A DNA stretch of 64,000 nucleotides from assembly GCF_002091635.1 (NCBI RefSeq), contig NZ_BDAC01000002.1:405981-469980 (forward strand). The letters are read 5' to 3'. Made by a program: the position numbers and the translations under genes. This document shows positions 27,880 to 36,388 of the stretch, one piece after another. Position 1 is the stretch's first letter. Every line of letters begins with the position of its first letter. The notes under the pieces were generated by a model. That model was given only the letters and a program-made list of their open reading frames with translations, ran no database searches and had not been told where the DNA came from. Source of the stretch: Pseudomonas indica NBRC 103045 (GTDB taxonomy: Bacteria; Pseudomonadota; Gammaproteobacteria; Pseudomonadales; Pseudomonadaceae).

Positions 27880-29046
27880 CTACAGCATGGCCCGATTGCG
27901 GCCGTCCGCCTTGGCCAGGTAAAGCGCCCGGTCGGCACGTTCGTAAAGCTGGCTGAGATTGTCCTGCTCCGTGGGCTGCAAGCAGGCCACACCGATGGAC
28001 ATGGTCACCACCTTGGCGGTGTCCGAACGATCATGGGGAATGGCCTCGGCTTCCAGCGCAGCGCGCAAGGCTTCGGCGCGCCGCAGCGCCTCGCTCTCCT
28101 CGATGTCGTACAGCAGCACGGCGAATTCCTCGCCGCCCATGCGCACGGCCATGTCCAGAGGCCGCCGCGCCGCGCTCTCCAGCACCAGCCCGACACGCTG
28201 CAGCGCCTTGTCCCCCGCCTGGTGTCCGTATCGATCGTTGTACGCCTTGAAGTGATCGATATCGCACAGCAACAGCGCCACGGAGAGTTTCTCGCGCTGG
28301 GCATGCCGCCACAGCCGCTCCAACTGGCGATTGAAACTGCGGCGGTTGTGCAGTCCGGTGAGGCTGTCGTGGTCAGCCAGGACCCGCATCAGCCGGCTGA
28401 CCAGGAAATGCTGTCGCGACTTGAACTCGAGGAGATAACAGCCCAGGGCGCCGATCAGGTTGCCGAAGGCCAGGAATAGCACGTTGTTGATCAGCCGGGC
28501 CGCGGGCAACCCGGCCAGCAGTTCGAAGCCGACATAAGCCAGCAGCACGGCCAGGGCGCAGGCCAGGGCTTCGCTCAGGCGCAGGCCGACCAGGAAATAG
28601 GCCGCCATGCTCACCAGCAGCAGCCCTTCGTAGGGGTAGCCCGGATCGCTGCGGTGCGCGAGAGCCACCACCGCGGCCGCCCCCAGGCCGAAGGCCAGGA
28701 TGCACACCAGGCTCAGCGGTAGCAGCAGGTAAATATGGCGCCGCTGCATCATCAACCAGGCGCAGATCACCAGCAGGACCAGCACCAGGAGCCGGATGCC
28801 GATCATCCCCCATCGAGCACCATCGCTGATCAGCAGTTGGTCCAGAACGGCGAAGGCCAGCCAGAAGAGAATGCCGACTCCCAGGGCGATACGCTTCAGC
28901 TCGAAGCCGTCTTCCAGCATGAACTCGCGGTATTCGCGTTCGAGGGGGCGGGAGAAACGCAACAGGCGAAAGCCCGATGCGAGCTGGTCGGCATAGGGAT
29001 TGGGGCGAACGTCATCTAGCCAGGCAGGACGGGGCGACAACTTCAT
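27880..29046 (-). CDS. Membrane diguanylate cyclase (HsbD-like)
   Basis: The 388-residue protein has a soluble N-terminus (about 70 residues), six hydrophobic helices (about 60-210) and a C-terminal GGDEF domain. The catalytic site is GGEEF near residue 303 and is intact, and an RPLD inhibitory site lies exactly five residues before it, so feedback inhibition by c-di-GMP is expected. It should make c-di-GMP. The start MKLSPRP has an AGAGG site; the 18-codon extension upstream has none. Its position next to recQ matches HsbD (PA3343) of P. aeruginosa as I recall, although the hptB/hsbR genes are not here. Its product could feed the LapD receptor encoded 4.5 kb away. Confidence 0.9.
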   Translation of the reverse strand: MKLSPRPAWLDDVRPNPYADQLASGFRLLRFSRPLEREYREFMLEDGFELKRIALGVGILFWLAFAVLDQLLISDGARWGMIGIRLLVLVLLVICAWLMMQRRHIYLLLPLSLVCILAFGLGAAAVVALAHRSDPGYPYEGLLLVSMAAYFLVGLRLSEALACALAVLLAYVGFELLAGLPAARLINNVLFLAFGNLIGALGCYLLEFKSRQHFLVSRLMRVLADHDSLTGLHNRRSFNRQLERLWRHAQREKLSVALLLCDIDHFKAYNDRYGHQAGDKALQRVGLVLESAARRPLDMAVRMGGEEFAVLLYDIEESEALRRAEALRAALEAEAIPHDRSDTAKVVTMSIGVACLQPTEQDNLSQLYERADRALYLAKADGRNRAML

Positions 29047-29125
29047 ACCTCTTCTCTTGGAGGCCTGGACACACCTTAGCCGCTTTGCCGAGGCAGCCAC
29101 AAGCTGACCGCCTCCCCGCCTCGTC

Positions 29126-31249
29126 TCAGACTTCGAACTCCGCCTGCAACGCGGCCCTCACGCAATGCAGCACACCGTCCGGAACGCGACCGGCGAACAG
29201 GTCGGCGATTTCCGCCACCGGCGGCAGCTCGCCCTCGCCATCGAGGAAGGCATCCTGGATCTCGCCCAGCAATTCTTCCGGCAGGTCGAGCGCCTGCTCC
29301 AGGCTCAACTGCTGCCGCCCGATGGCCTCGGCCAGTAGGCTGTAGACGTTCTTTTCGGTGCAATTCAGCTGGCGGGCGATCTGCGCCGGCGTCATGCCGG
29401 CGGACGCCAGGCTGATCAACTCGTGGCGCAGATCGGTGACAGCCCGCGGCGCCTCCGCCTTGCCGTTGAGCACTTCGAGGAAGGCTTCGCCGTAGCGCTC
29501 CAGCTTGCGCGCACCGACACCGCTGACCCGTGCCATCTCCGCCAGGGTCGATGGCCGGCTGCGCAGCATTTCCAGCAAGGTCGCGTCGGGGAAGATGACG
29601 TAGGGCGGTACCGAATGCTCCTCGGCCAGCTTGCGGCGCAGGGCCCGCAGGGCTTCCCACTGCTCGCGTTCCTCGCCCCGCACCAGTTGGCTGGCGGCGC
29701 TGGAGGAGGCTTTCGGCGCCTGCGGCTTCAGATCGCGGCGCAGCTGCAATTCAACCTCGCCACGCAACAGCGGCCGGCAACTGTTGGAGAGGCGCAACCC
29801 GCCGAAACCATCCAGGTCCACGTCGGCCAGCCCGCGCGCCACCAACTGGCGGTACAGCGAACGCCATTCGCCCTCGGACAGCGACTTGCCGACGCCGAAT
29901 ACCGACAGATGCTGGTGCCCCGGCCCCCGGACCTTCTCGTTGTCGCGGCCGAGGAGGATGTCGACCAGATGGCCGACACCGTAACGCTGGCCACTGCGGT
30001 AGATCGCCGACAGCGCCTGACGTGCCGGCTCGGTGGCGTTCCAGGTCTGCACGCCGTCGACGCAGTTATCGCAGTGCCCGCACGGCTGCGGCAGCTCTTC
30101 GTCGAAATAGGCCAGCAGCGCCTGGCGGCGACAGCGGGTTTCCTCGCAGAGCGCGAGCATGGCATCCAGCTTGTGCTGCTCGACGCGTTTGTGCCGCTCG
30201 TCGCCCTCGGAGTTGTTGAGCATCTGCTTGAGCAGCAACACGTCCTGCAACCCATAGGCCATCCAGGCATCGGCGGGCAACCCGTCACGACCGGCGCGAC
30301 CGGTTTCCTGGTAATAGGCTTCGAGGGACTTGGGCAGGTCGAGGTGAGCGACGAAACGCACGTTGGGTTTGTCGATGCCCATGCCGAAGGCGATGGTCGC
30401 CACCATGATCAGCCCTTCCTCGTTGAGGAAGCGCTTCTGGTGGAACGCCCGCAGGTCGCTGGGCAACCCCGCGTGATAAGGCAGCGCCGGGAATCCCTGT
30501 TCCGAGAGGAAAGCCGCCACCTCCTCGACCTTCTTGCGCGACAGACAATAGACGATGCCCGCGTCACCCCGGCGCTCGGCGAGGAAGCCGATCAGCTGCT
30601 TGCGCGGCTGCTCCTTCGGCACGATGCGGTAGAAAATGTTCGGCCGGTCGAAGCTGGAGAGAAAACGCTCGGCCTGCTGCAAATGCAGGCGGTTGACGAT
30701 TTCTTCGCGGGTACGCCTGTCGGCCGTCGCGGTCAGGGCGATGCGCGGCACGTGCGGGAACTGCTCGGCAAGTTGGCCCAGTTGCAGGTATTCCGGGCGG
30801 AAATCGTGGCCCCATTGGGACACGCAATGGGCCTCGTCGATGGCGAACAAGGCGATCCGCTGGCGTTGCAGGAACGCCAGCATACGGGGCTGGACGAGCC
30901 GCTCCGGGGCCAGGTAAAGCAACTTGATCTCGCCCCGGGTAATCCGGTCGGCGATATCGCGCTGCTCCTCCGGGCTCTGGGTGGAATTCAGCGCCACGGC
31001 CGGCACGCCCAGTTCGTCGAGGGTGGCGACCTGATCGTCCATCAGGGCGATCAAGGGCGAAACCACCACCGCCAGGCCCTCGCGCAACAGGGCGGGCACC
31101 TGATAGCAGAGCGATTTGCCGCCGCCCGTGGGCATCAGTACCAGGACATCGCCACCTGTGGCGACGCGCTCGATGATAGCCGCCTGGTTGCCACGAAAGG
31201 CGTCGTAGCCGAAGACGTCTTTGAGGATGCGCTGGGCCTGTTCGAGCAT
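29126..31249 (-). CDS. recQ: ATP-dependent DNA helicase RecQ
   Basis: RecQ unwinds DNA 3'-5' in RecF-pathway repair. The 707-residue protein has Walker [13 protein letters not shown], the DEAH box [19 protein letters not shown], the RecQ-C zinc cluster ([11 protein letters not shown]), a winged-helix RQC domain, and an HRDC domain ([25 protein letters not shown], about 535-610). A further C-terminal segment of about 100 residues contains a resolvase-like helix-turn-helix pattern ([21 protein letters not shown]) not found in E. coli RecQ (about 610 residues); the P. aeruginosa protein has a similar length. The start MLEQAQRIL is the family start. Confidence 0.97.
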   Translation of the reverse strand: MLEQAQRILKDVFGYDAFRGNQAAIIERVATGGDVLVLMPTGGGKSLCYQVPALLREGLAVVVSPLIALMDDQVATLDELGVPAVALNSTQSPEEQRDIADRITRGEIKLLYLAPERLVQPRMLAFLQRQRIALFAIDEAHCVSQWGHDFRPEYLQLGQLAEQFPHVPRIALTATADRRTREEIVNRLHLQQAERFLSSFDRPNIFYRIVPKEQPRKQLIGFLAERRGDAGIVYCLSRKKVEEVAAFLSEQGFPALPYHAGLPSDLRAFHQKRFLNEEGLIMVATIAFGMGIDKPNVRFVAHLDLPKSLEAYYQETGRAGRDGLPADAWMAYGLQDVLLLKQMLNNSEGDERHKRVEQHKLDAMLALCEETRCRRQALLAYFDEELPQPCGHCDNCVDGVQTWNATEPARQALSAIYRSGQRYGVGHLVDILLGRDNEKVRGPGHQHLSVFGVGKSLSEGEWRSLYRQLVARGLADVDLDGFGGLRLSNSCRPLLRGEVELQLRRDLKPQAPKASSSAASQLVRGEEREQWEALRALRRKLAEEHSVPPYVIFPDATLLEMLRSRPSTLAEMARVSGVGARKLERYGEAFLEVLNGKAEAPRAVTDLRHELISLASAGMTPAQIARQLNCTEKNVYSLLAEAIGRQQLSLEQALDLPEELLGEIQDAFLDGEGELPPVAEIADLFAGRVPDGVLHCVRAALQAEFEV

Positions 31250-31567
31250 GCAAAACTCCACGGTCTTTCGGAACCCCATCCCGGGCGGCTCCGGATTCGC
31301 CCCAAGGCACAGGCAACGCGGCCTGGCCGAACGGGACGGCGGCACCTGGCCGCGTAAAAGCCGCGCATTATACGTGAGGCGGGCCGGCCACAGGGACACG
31401 CCCATCGAGTAAGCGGTCAGCGGTCAGCGGTCAAAAGGATGTGCTGTGAGAGGCATTTCAAACAGGAAAATCGGGGTTCATCGCAAAAAAAACCGCTCTG
31501 CGGCAGCCGGCACGCGCATATCCGGGCTAAAATCCAGCCTCGTCAACACCTCAAGGTAGTCCCCACG
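31250..31567. other. Divergent promoter region between recQ and the UPF0149 gene
   Basis: A perfect TATAAT reads on the minus strand at 31367-31372, 117 bases before the recQ start, though its -35 is poor. Three tandem AGCGGTC units lie at 31412-31432. No gene-like frame with a ribosome site is seen. Confidence 0.5.
31367..31372 (-). promoter_or_regulatory. Candidate -10 box for recQ
   Basis: GTATAAT reads towards recQ. The spacing to any good TTGACA-like element is unclear, so this is a weak call. Confidence 0.4.
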
Positions 31568-32155
31568 ATGTCCTTCGCCGAGCAACTGTCCCGCCTGCAA
31601 GCCTTTCTCGATGCCGACGAGCTGCATGAAGAGGCCCTGGACTATGTGGCCGCCCATGGCTATTTGACCGCCCTGTCGATCTGCCCGGAGCAGGTCCCGG
31701 AGCGTGAATGGATCGACGCGCTCTTCGCCGAGCCGCCGCACTATCGCAGCGACGCCGAACGCGACGAAATCGAAGGCACCCTGCTCCAGCTCAAGGCCCA
31801 CATCGGCCGCCAACTGGCCAGCGACGACGACCCCGAGCTGCCCTGCGACCTGGACCTCGGCGACGATCCCGACGAATCCGACCTGCGCGGCTGGTGCATC
31901 GGCTTCATGGAAGGGGTGTTCCTGCGCGAAAGCGTCTGGTTCGAAGACGCCGAAGACGAAGTCAGCGAGTTGCTGCTGCCGATCATGGTCGGTTCGGGCC
32001 TGTTCGACGAGCAGCCGGAATTCGCCGAAATCGCCCGCGACCGTCATCTGGTGGACGAAATGGCCGAGCAGATTCCGGAACTGCTCACCGCCCTCTTCCT
32101 GCTGTTCAACGCCCCCGAAGAAAAACCCGCCCTGCTCAAGCCGCGCCATCACTGA
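31568..32155 (+). CDS. UPF0149 (YecA/YgfB) family protein
   Basis: The 195-residue acidic protein has the UPF0149 core: the start LSRLQAFLDADELHEEALDYVAAHGYLTAL, the DLRGWCIGFMEGVFLRESVW motif near residue 110 and a helical end (LTALFLLFNAPEE). Members include YgfB, an antibiotic-response regulator protein, and SEC-C-bearing YecA; no SEC-C zinc tail is present here. The molecular role is unknown. It is divergent from recQ and 98 bases upstream of the DUF454 gene on the same strand. The ATG is chosen at the family start; the upstream extension is composition-poor. Confidence 0.88.
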   Translation: MSFAEQLSRLQAFLDADELHEEALDYVAAHGYLTALSICPEQVPEREWIDALFAEPPHYRSDAERDEIEGTLLQLKAHIGRQLASDDDPELPCDLDLGDDPDESDLRGWCIGFMEGVFLRESVWFEDAEDEVSELLLPIMVGSGLFDEQPEFAEIARDRHLVDEMAEQIPELLTALFLLFNAPEEKPALLKPRHH

Positions 32156-32253
32156 GCATCGCTTCCCGGCGCGCGGCCCGACCGCGCGCTTCTCTCCTCG
32201 TTGCAAGCCCTGCACAATATCGATCGACCCTGGCACCAAGGAGTGCATTGTCG

Positions 32254-32667
32254 ATGAACCGCCCCACGCCGCAGCCGGATATCCGTGAGGCACGCCATCC
32301 TGCCGTGCGTTACGTGCTGCTCGCGGTGGGCTGGCTCTGCATCGTCCTCGGCGTGATCGGCATCTTTCTGCCGGTGCTGCCGACCACCCCCTTCCTCCTG
32401 CTGGCCGCCGCCTGCTTCGTGCGCAGCTCACGGCGCTTCTACCTGTGGCTGGTCACCCACCCCCGCCTCGGCCCGTGGATTCGCGATTATCTCGACGGGC
32501 AGGGCATTCCGCTCAAAGGCAAGGTCTACGCCATCGTCCTGATGTGGGTGAGCATCGGTTTTTCCTGCTATCTGGTTCCGCTGGTCTGGGCACGCGTGTT
32601 CATGCTGAGCAGCGCCGTGCTCGTCACCCTCTACATTCTCAAGCAGAAGACTTTGCCGGCCCGCTGA
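32254..32667 (+). CDS. DUF454 (YbaN-like) inner-membrane protein
   Basis: The 137-residue protein has the DUF454 signature: GWLCIVLGVIGIFLPVLPTTPFLLLAAACFVRSSRRFYLWLVTHP as helices 1-2 with the PxLPTTPF turn, then LGPWIRDYLDGQGIPLKGKVYAI and two more helices. Four membrane segments are predicted. The function of the family is unknown. An AAGGAG site is 10 bases before the ATG; an in-frame TTG two codons earlier is better spaced and is a possible alternative start. lapG begins 80 bases downstream. Confidence 0.87.
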   Translation: MNRPTPQPDIREARHPAVRYVLLAVGWLCIVLGVIGIFLPVLPTTPFLLLAAACFVRSSRRFYLWLVTHPRLGPWIRDYLDGQGIPLKGKVYAIVLMWVSIGFSCYLVPLVWARVFMLSSAVLVTLYILKQKTLPAR

Positions 32668-32747
32668 CCGCCTATACCTCGCGGCAGAGAAGGCAAAATG
32701 CCTTTATAGCGCTTACACTTGAGCCACCAACGGCAGAGACGCGACCC

Positions 32748-33467
32748 ATGCTTCAGTGGCTGTGCATTCCAGGAGGATCGACGCGCCCGCTCACGGCCCG
32801 CCTGGATCGCTGCCTGCTGCTCGCCCTGCCCCTCTTCCTGGCCTTCCTGCTGACGACCGCCTCGGCCAACTGGGACTTCGAGAACATCATCCGCAACGCG
32901 GAAAAACGCTATGGCCCACTCGGCATCGCCAAGGGCCGCATCGAAGCCTGGAGCGACCTGATCGACAGCAGCGGCGAGCTTCCCGAACGGGAGAAGCTGG
33001 ACGTCGTCAATCGCTTCTTCAACCGTCAGTTGCGCTTCACCGACGATTTCCGCATCTGGCAGCAGAACGACTACTGGGCCACCCCTATCGAGGCCCTGGT
33101 CAAGGGCGCCGGCGACTGCGAGGACTATTCCCTCGCCAAGTACTTCACCTTGCGCCGCCTCGGCGTGCCCAGCGACAAGCTGCGCATCACCTACGTCAAG
33201 GCGCTCGATTACAACCAGGCGCACATGGTGCTGACCTACTACGTCAGCCCCACCGCCGAACCGCTGGTGCTGGACAACCTGATCGGCGATATCCGCCCCG
33301 CTTCGCAACGCAAGGACCTGCTGCCGGTATACGCCTTCAACGCCGAAGGCCTCTACCTGCCGGGGGCCGGCGGCGGCAAGCGCAGCGGCGATGCCAAGAA
33401 GCTGTCGCGCTGGCAGGACCTGTTGAAAAAAATGCGGGCCGAAGGCTTTGTCATCGGCGAGGGTTAG
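32748..33467 (+). CDS. lapG: Periplasmic cysteine protease LapG
   Basis: LapG cleaves the N-terminal retention module of LapA-type adhesins and releases them from the outer membrane. The 239-residue protein has a hydrophobic N-terminal signal (about 18-40), then the bacterial transglutaminase-like protease fold with catalytic Cys124 in GAGDCEDYSLAKY, His159 in NQAHMVLTYY and Asp176 in VLDNLIGDI. LapG enzymes need calcium. It is followed after 10 bases by lapD, which controls it, and the likely target adhesin is encoded 3 kb downstream on the other strand. Confidence 0.95.
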   Translation: MLQWLCIPGGSTRPLTARLDRCLLLALPLFLAFLLTTASANWDFENIIRNAEKRYGPLGIAKGRIEAWSDLIDSSGELPEREKLDVVNRFFNRQLRFTDDFRIWQQNDYWATPIEALVKGAGDCEDYSLAKYFTLRRLGVPSDKLRITYVKALDYNQAHMVLTYYVSPTAEPLVLDNLIGDIRPASQRKDLLPVYAFNAEGLYLPGAGGGKRSGDAKKLSRWQDLLKKMRAEGFVIGEG

Positions 33468-33477
33468 GAGGGACGCC

Positions 33478-35430
33478 ATGTCACTACTCAAGCAACTGTT
33501 CATCGCCATCTGCCTGTTCCTCGTCGTGGCCTTCACCGGCAGCTTCATCGCCGGGGTGGAGAACTCACGCGAGCAATTGATCAGCCAGTTGCGCTCCCAC
33601 GCGCAGGACGCCGCCACCGCGCTCGGCCTGTCGATGACGCCGCACGTGGACGACCCGGCCATGCTGGAGCTGATGGTCAGCTCGATCTTCGACAGCGGCT
33701 ACTTCGCCAGCATCCGCGTGGTGCGCATCCCGGACGAAACGGTGGTAGTCGAGCGCAACGCCGAACCGCGTCCCGACGAGGTACCACAGTGGTTCGTCGA
33801 TCTGGTCGACCTCCGCCCACAGGGCGGCGATGCGCTGATCAGCCGAGGCTGGGAACAGGCCGCGCGGGTCGAAGTGATCAGCCATCCGCGCTTCGCCCTG
33901 GCCAGGCTCTGGGAAAGCGCCATCGCCAGCCTGCTCTGGTTGCTGCTGTGCGGCCTGATCAGTGCGGTGCTCGGCGCCTGGCTGCTGCGTGTCCAACTGA
34001 CGCCGCTGGACAAGATGGTGCAACAGGCCCAGGCCATTTCCCGGCGCGAGTTCCTCAGCCTGCCACGCATTCCCCGCACACCGGAATTCAAGCGTGTGGT
34101 GCTGGCGATGAACCAGATGGTGGACAAGCTCAAGGCGTTGTTCGCCGAAGAGGCGGCACGTAGCGAAAAACTGCGCGAGGAGGCCTATCAGGACAGCCTG
34201 ACCGGCCTGGCCAACCGCCGCCTGTTCGATCTCAAACTGGCCAACCAGCTCAGCACGGCCGAACAGCACTCCGCCGGCTACCTCGTGCTCCTGCGCGTGC
34301 AGGATCTGGTCGGCCTCAACCAACGGCTCGGCGGCGAGCAGACCGACGCCCTGATCGGCGCCATCGCCGAGCAGCTCGAGCGCCTCGTCGAGCGACACGG
34401 CAAACCGGACTGGCTGGCCGCGCGCAGCCGTGGCGGAGAATTCACCCTGCTCGCCCCCGGCCTGACCGGCGAGGACGCCGACCGCCTGGCCGCCGAACTC
34501 AGCGAGGCGCTGGACAACCTGTACCGGACCGGCGCCAGCGATTGCCAGCCGGTGGCCCATGTCGGGGTTGCCGCGTTCAAGCCCGGGGAAACACCGGCCA
34601 ATGTCATCGCCCGCGCGGACCAGGCCCTGGCCCAGGCGCAGAGCAATCCGGGCAAGGGCTGGGAGCGCCTCGACGACTACCTGACGCAGAACGGCAAAGG
34701 CCTGCACAACTGGCGCGCCTGGCTCGACGAAGCGCTGGACCAGGGCAAGCTGCAGTTATATTTCCAGCCCGTCGTACGCTGTGCTGAGCGCAGCCAGGTG
34801 CTGCATCACAAGGTCCTCGCCCGGCTGATCGATCCCCAGGGTGAAGCGGTGAGCGCCGGCCGCTTCCTGCCCTGGATCGAGCGCCTGGGCTGGGGTGCCC
34901 GCCTCGACCGGGCGATGCTCGAACACAGCCTGGCCCACCTCGCCGAACATCCGCAGCCGCTCGCTCTCAGTCTGTCCGCCGCGACCCTGCGCGAGCCGGA
35001 CAGCCTGGCGGGCCTGCTCGACCTGCTCAAGCAGAACCCCCAGCAAGCCAGCCTGATGACCCTGGATCTGGACGAGCGCTACCTGCCGCCACCCGCCGAA
35101 CTGGAGCGCCTGGCCCAGAACCTGCGCAGTGCTGGCGTTCAGCTCGGCCTGCAGCACTTCGGCGGACGCTTCAGCCTGATCGGCAACCTCACCCACCTCG
35201 GCCTGGCCTATCTGAAGATCGACGGCAGCTACATCCGCCACATCGACCAGGAGCACGACAAGCGGCTGTTCATCGAAGCCATCTTCCGCGCGACCAACAG
35301 CATCGATCTGCCGCTGATCGCCGAAATGGTGGAAACCGAAGGGGAATTGCAGGCGCTCGGCGAATTGGGCGTATACGGCGCCATGGGCCGCCTGATCGGC
35401 GCGCCGGAACCGTGGAAGGAAATGCCCTGA
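33478..35430 (+). CDS. lapD: Inner-membrane c-di-GMP receptor LapD
   Basis: LapD binds c-di-GMP in the cytoplasm and, when bound, holds LapG at its periplasmic domain so the adhesin stays on the cell. The 650-residue protein has a membrane helix (about 5-25), a periplasmic output domain (about 26-150), a second helix (about 155-175), a HAMP domain, a degenerate GGDEF domain (RSRGGEF near 325) and a degenerate EAL domain (KVLARLID near 455 in place of EALxR). Both enzyme motifs are broken, as in known LapD, so it is a receptor only. The start MSLLKQLF is preferred to an upstream in-frame ATG overlapping lapG. Confidence 0.95.
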   Translation: MSLLKQLFIAICLFLVVAFTGSFIAGVENSREQLISQLRSHAQDAATALGLSMTPHVDDPAMLELMVSSIFDSGYFASIRVVRIPDETVVVERNAEPRPDEVPQWFVDLVDLRPQGGDALISRGWEQAARVEVISHPRFALARLWESAIASLLWLLLCGLISAVLGAWLLRVQLTPLDKMVQQAQAISRREFLSLPRIPRTPEFKRVVLAMNQMVDKLKALFAEEAARSEKLREEAYQDSLTGLANRRLFDLKLANQLSTAEQHSAGYLVLLRVQDLVGLNQRLGGEQTDALIGAIAEQLERLVERHGKPDWLAARSRGGEFTLLAPGLTGEDADRLAAELSEALDNLYRTGASDCQPVAHVGVAAFKPGETPANVIARADQALAQAQSNPGKGWERLDDYLTQNGKGLHNWRAWLDEALDQGKLQLYFQPVVRCAERSQVLHHKVLARLIDPQGEAVSAGRFLPWIERLGWGARLDRAMLEHSLAHLAEHPQPLALSLSAATLREPDSLAGLLDLLKQNPQQASLMTLDLDERYLPPPAELERLAQNLRSAGVQLGLQHFGGRFSLIGNLTHLGLAYLKIDGSYIRHIDQEHDKRLFIEAIFRATNSIDLPLIAEMVETEGELQALGELGVYGAMGRLIGAPEPWKEMP

Positions 35431-35443
35431 CGCCCTTGCTTCC

Positions 35444-35508
35444 GTAGGAGCCAGCTCTGCTGGCGATGCTTTCGCGCAGTTCCAATCGCGAGCAGAGCTC
35501 GCTCCTAC
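35444..35508. repeat. REP doublet (REPIN-like)
   Basis: GTAGGAGCCAGCTCTGCTGG and a CGAGCAGAGCTCGCTCCTAC unit face each other. The first 30 or so bases are repeated almost exactly at 35898. Confidence 0.75.
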
Positions 35509-35568
35509 AACGAACGGATCTCCCGGGGCGATTTCATTCGCCCAAACCAACCTCCGCCGGGCGAGTAA

Positions 35569-35853
35569 ACATCCACGTTCGTAGAACGTGGACTTGCTTT
35601 AGCCCCCTAGAAGGGGGCGAGGCCAGCCCACGGAGCAGCCTGATAAATCGTAGCCCGGATGCACAATCCGGGAGTGGAGCTTGAGCTTCACTAACCCTCG
35701 GCTATCGATTCCAACCGATACCGTGCAAGACGCTAGCATTTCGAGCCTGCACAATTCCGACCAGCCTCGTCGATCTCATCCACCAGAGGAATCGTCACAG
35801 GCAGAGCCGATGACTCATGACCACGTCCTAAGGACGTGGTTTCCCAAGTTCAA
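35569..35853. mobile_element. Probable IS200/IS605-type relic or palindrome-ended miniature element
   Basis: Two subterminal palindromes mark the ends: CCACGTTC-GTA-GAACGTGG at 35573-35591 and CCACGTCC-TAA-GGACGTGG at 35821-35839. Between them are further hairpins (GCCCCCT/AGGGGGC at 35602-35618 and CCCGGAT/ATCCGGG at 35654-35672) but no transposase or TnpB frame. Imperfect end palindromes without terminal inverted repeats are the mark of IS200/IS605 elements, which excise as single strands. The flanks (GGGCGAGTAAA on the left, TGAATTCGCCCCTAC on the right) look like the two arms of one REP hairpin, so the element appears to have entered a REP. Exact ends are not certain. Confidence 0.5.
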
Positions 35854-35897
35854 ATGAATTCGCCCCTACCACAGACCGGCAGCACCCACTCGCTTCC

Positions 35898-35962
35898 GTA
35901 GGAGCCAGCTCTGCTGGCGATGCTTCTGCGCAGCCCCAATCGCGAGCAGAGTTCGCTTCTAC
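35898..35962. repeat. REP doublet (REPIN-like)
   Basis: Second copy of the GTAGGAGCCAGC..GCTGGCGATGCTT unit, paired with a CGAGCAGAGTTCGCTTCTAC half. Confidence 0.75.
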
Positions 35963-35973
35963 AACGAAAGCGA

Positions 35974-36315
35974 TTAGATCAACCCACCTTCGTCATCGCC
36001 CAGCAAGCCGCTGAGCCCGCCCAGCTCCGCCCGCGTTTCCGCCCGCGCATGCAGTTTGCGCCGCGCGGCTTCCGGCAGGTCGGTGTAGCGGATCACGCCG
36101 CGGTCGACCAGCACGGTCACCAGGTCCTCCAGCACCCGGATCATTTCCAGGTCGGAATTCCGCAATTTGGCCAAGCGGAGCTGCATCTTTTCCTGGGCAT
36201 CCAGCCACTGGAGCAGCTCCTCGTCGTCCACCGCCAGGGTTTCCGTCATGCCCTCGAAGGGCGACTGCTCCGCCCGGAGCAAGCGCCCTTCCCGATCCCG
36301 CTGCACATACACCAT
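35974..36315 (-). CDS. Conserved small protein encoded beside Lap adhesins
   Basis: The 113-residue protein begins MVYVQRDREGRLLRAEQSPFEGM and ends LGGLSGLLGDDEGGLI. Its middle is helical (EELLQWLDAQEKMQLRLAKL, then DLEMIRVLEDLVTVLVDRGVIRYTDLPEAARRKL). In other pseudomonads I recall the same protein annotated as 'tryptophan synthase subunit beta-like', a name the sequence does not support (no PLP-lysine domain). It has no signal peptide or membrane helix. The second ATG is preferred because GGGG is 7-8 bases upstream; the first ATG (36321) adds two residues. It lies on the adhesin strand, downstream of the adhesin terminator, and its link to the Lap system is positional only. Confidence 0.82.
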   Translation of the reverse strand: MVYVQRDREGRLLRAEQSPFEGMTETLAVDDEELLQWLDAQEKMQLRLAKLRNSDLEMIRVLEDLVTVLVDRGVIRYTDLPEAARRKLHARAETRAELGGLSGLLGDDEGGLI

Positions 36316-36334
36316 GGTCATTCCCCGACTGCCA

Positions 36335-36370
36335 TAAAAAAGCCCGCCGCCCGTGTGAGGGTGGCGGGCT
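36335..36370 (-). terminator. Rho-independent terminator of the adhesin gene
   Basis: On the minus strand AGCCCGCC and GGCGGGCT form an 8-bp stem followed by TTTTTT, 19 bases after the adhesin stop codon. Confidence 0.88.
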
Positions 36371-36388
36371 CCGTCTTCTCGCTCAAGA

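Larger units (their letters stand above)
35431..35973. other. Repeat-filled gap between lapD and the small conserved gene
   Basis: The 543 bases hold two REP doublets (35444-35508 and 35898-35962) flanking an IS200/IS605-like relic (about 35569-35853). No credible protein gene is present. Confidence 0.65.
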
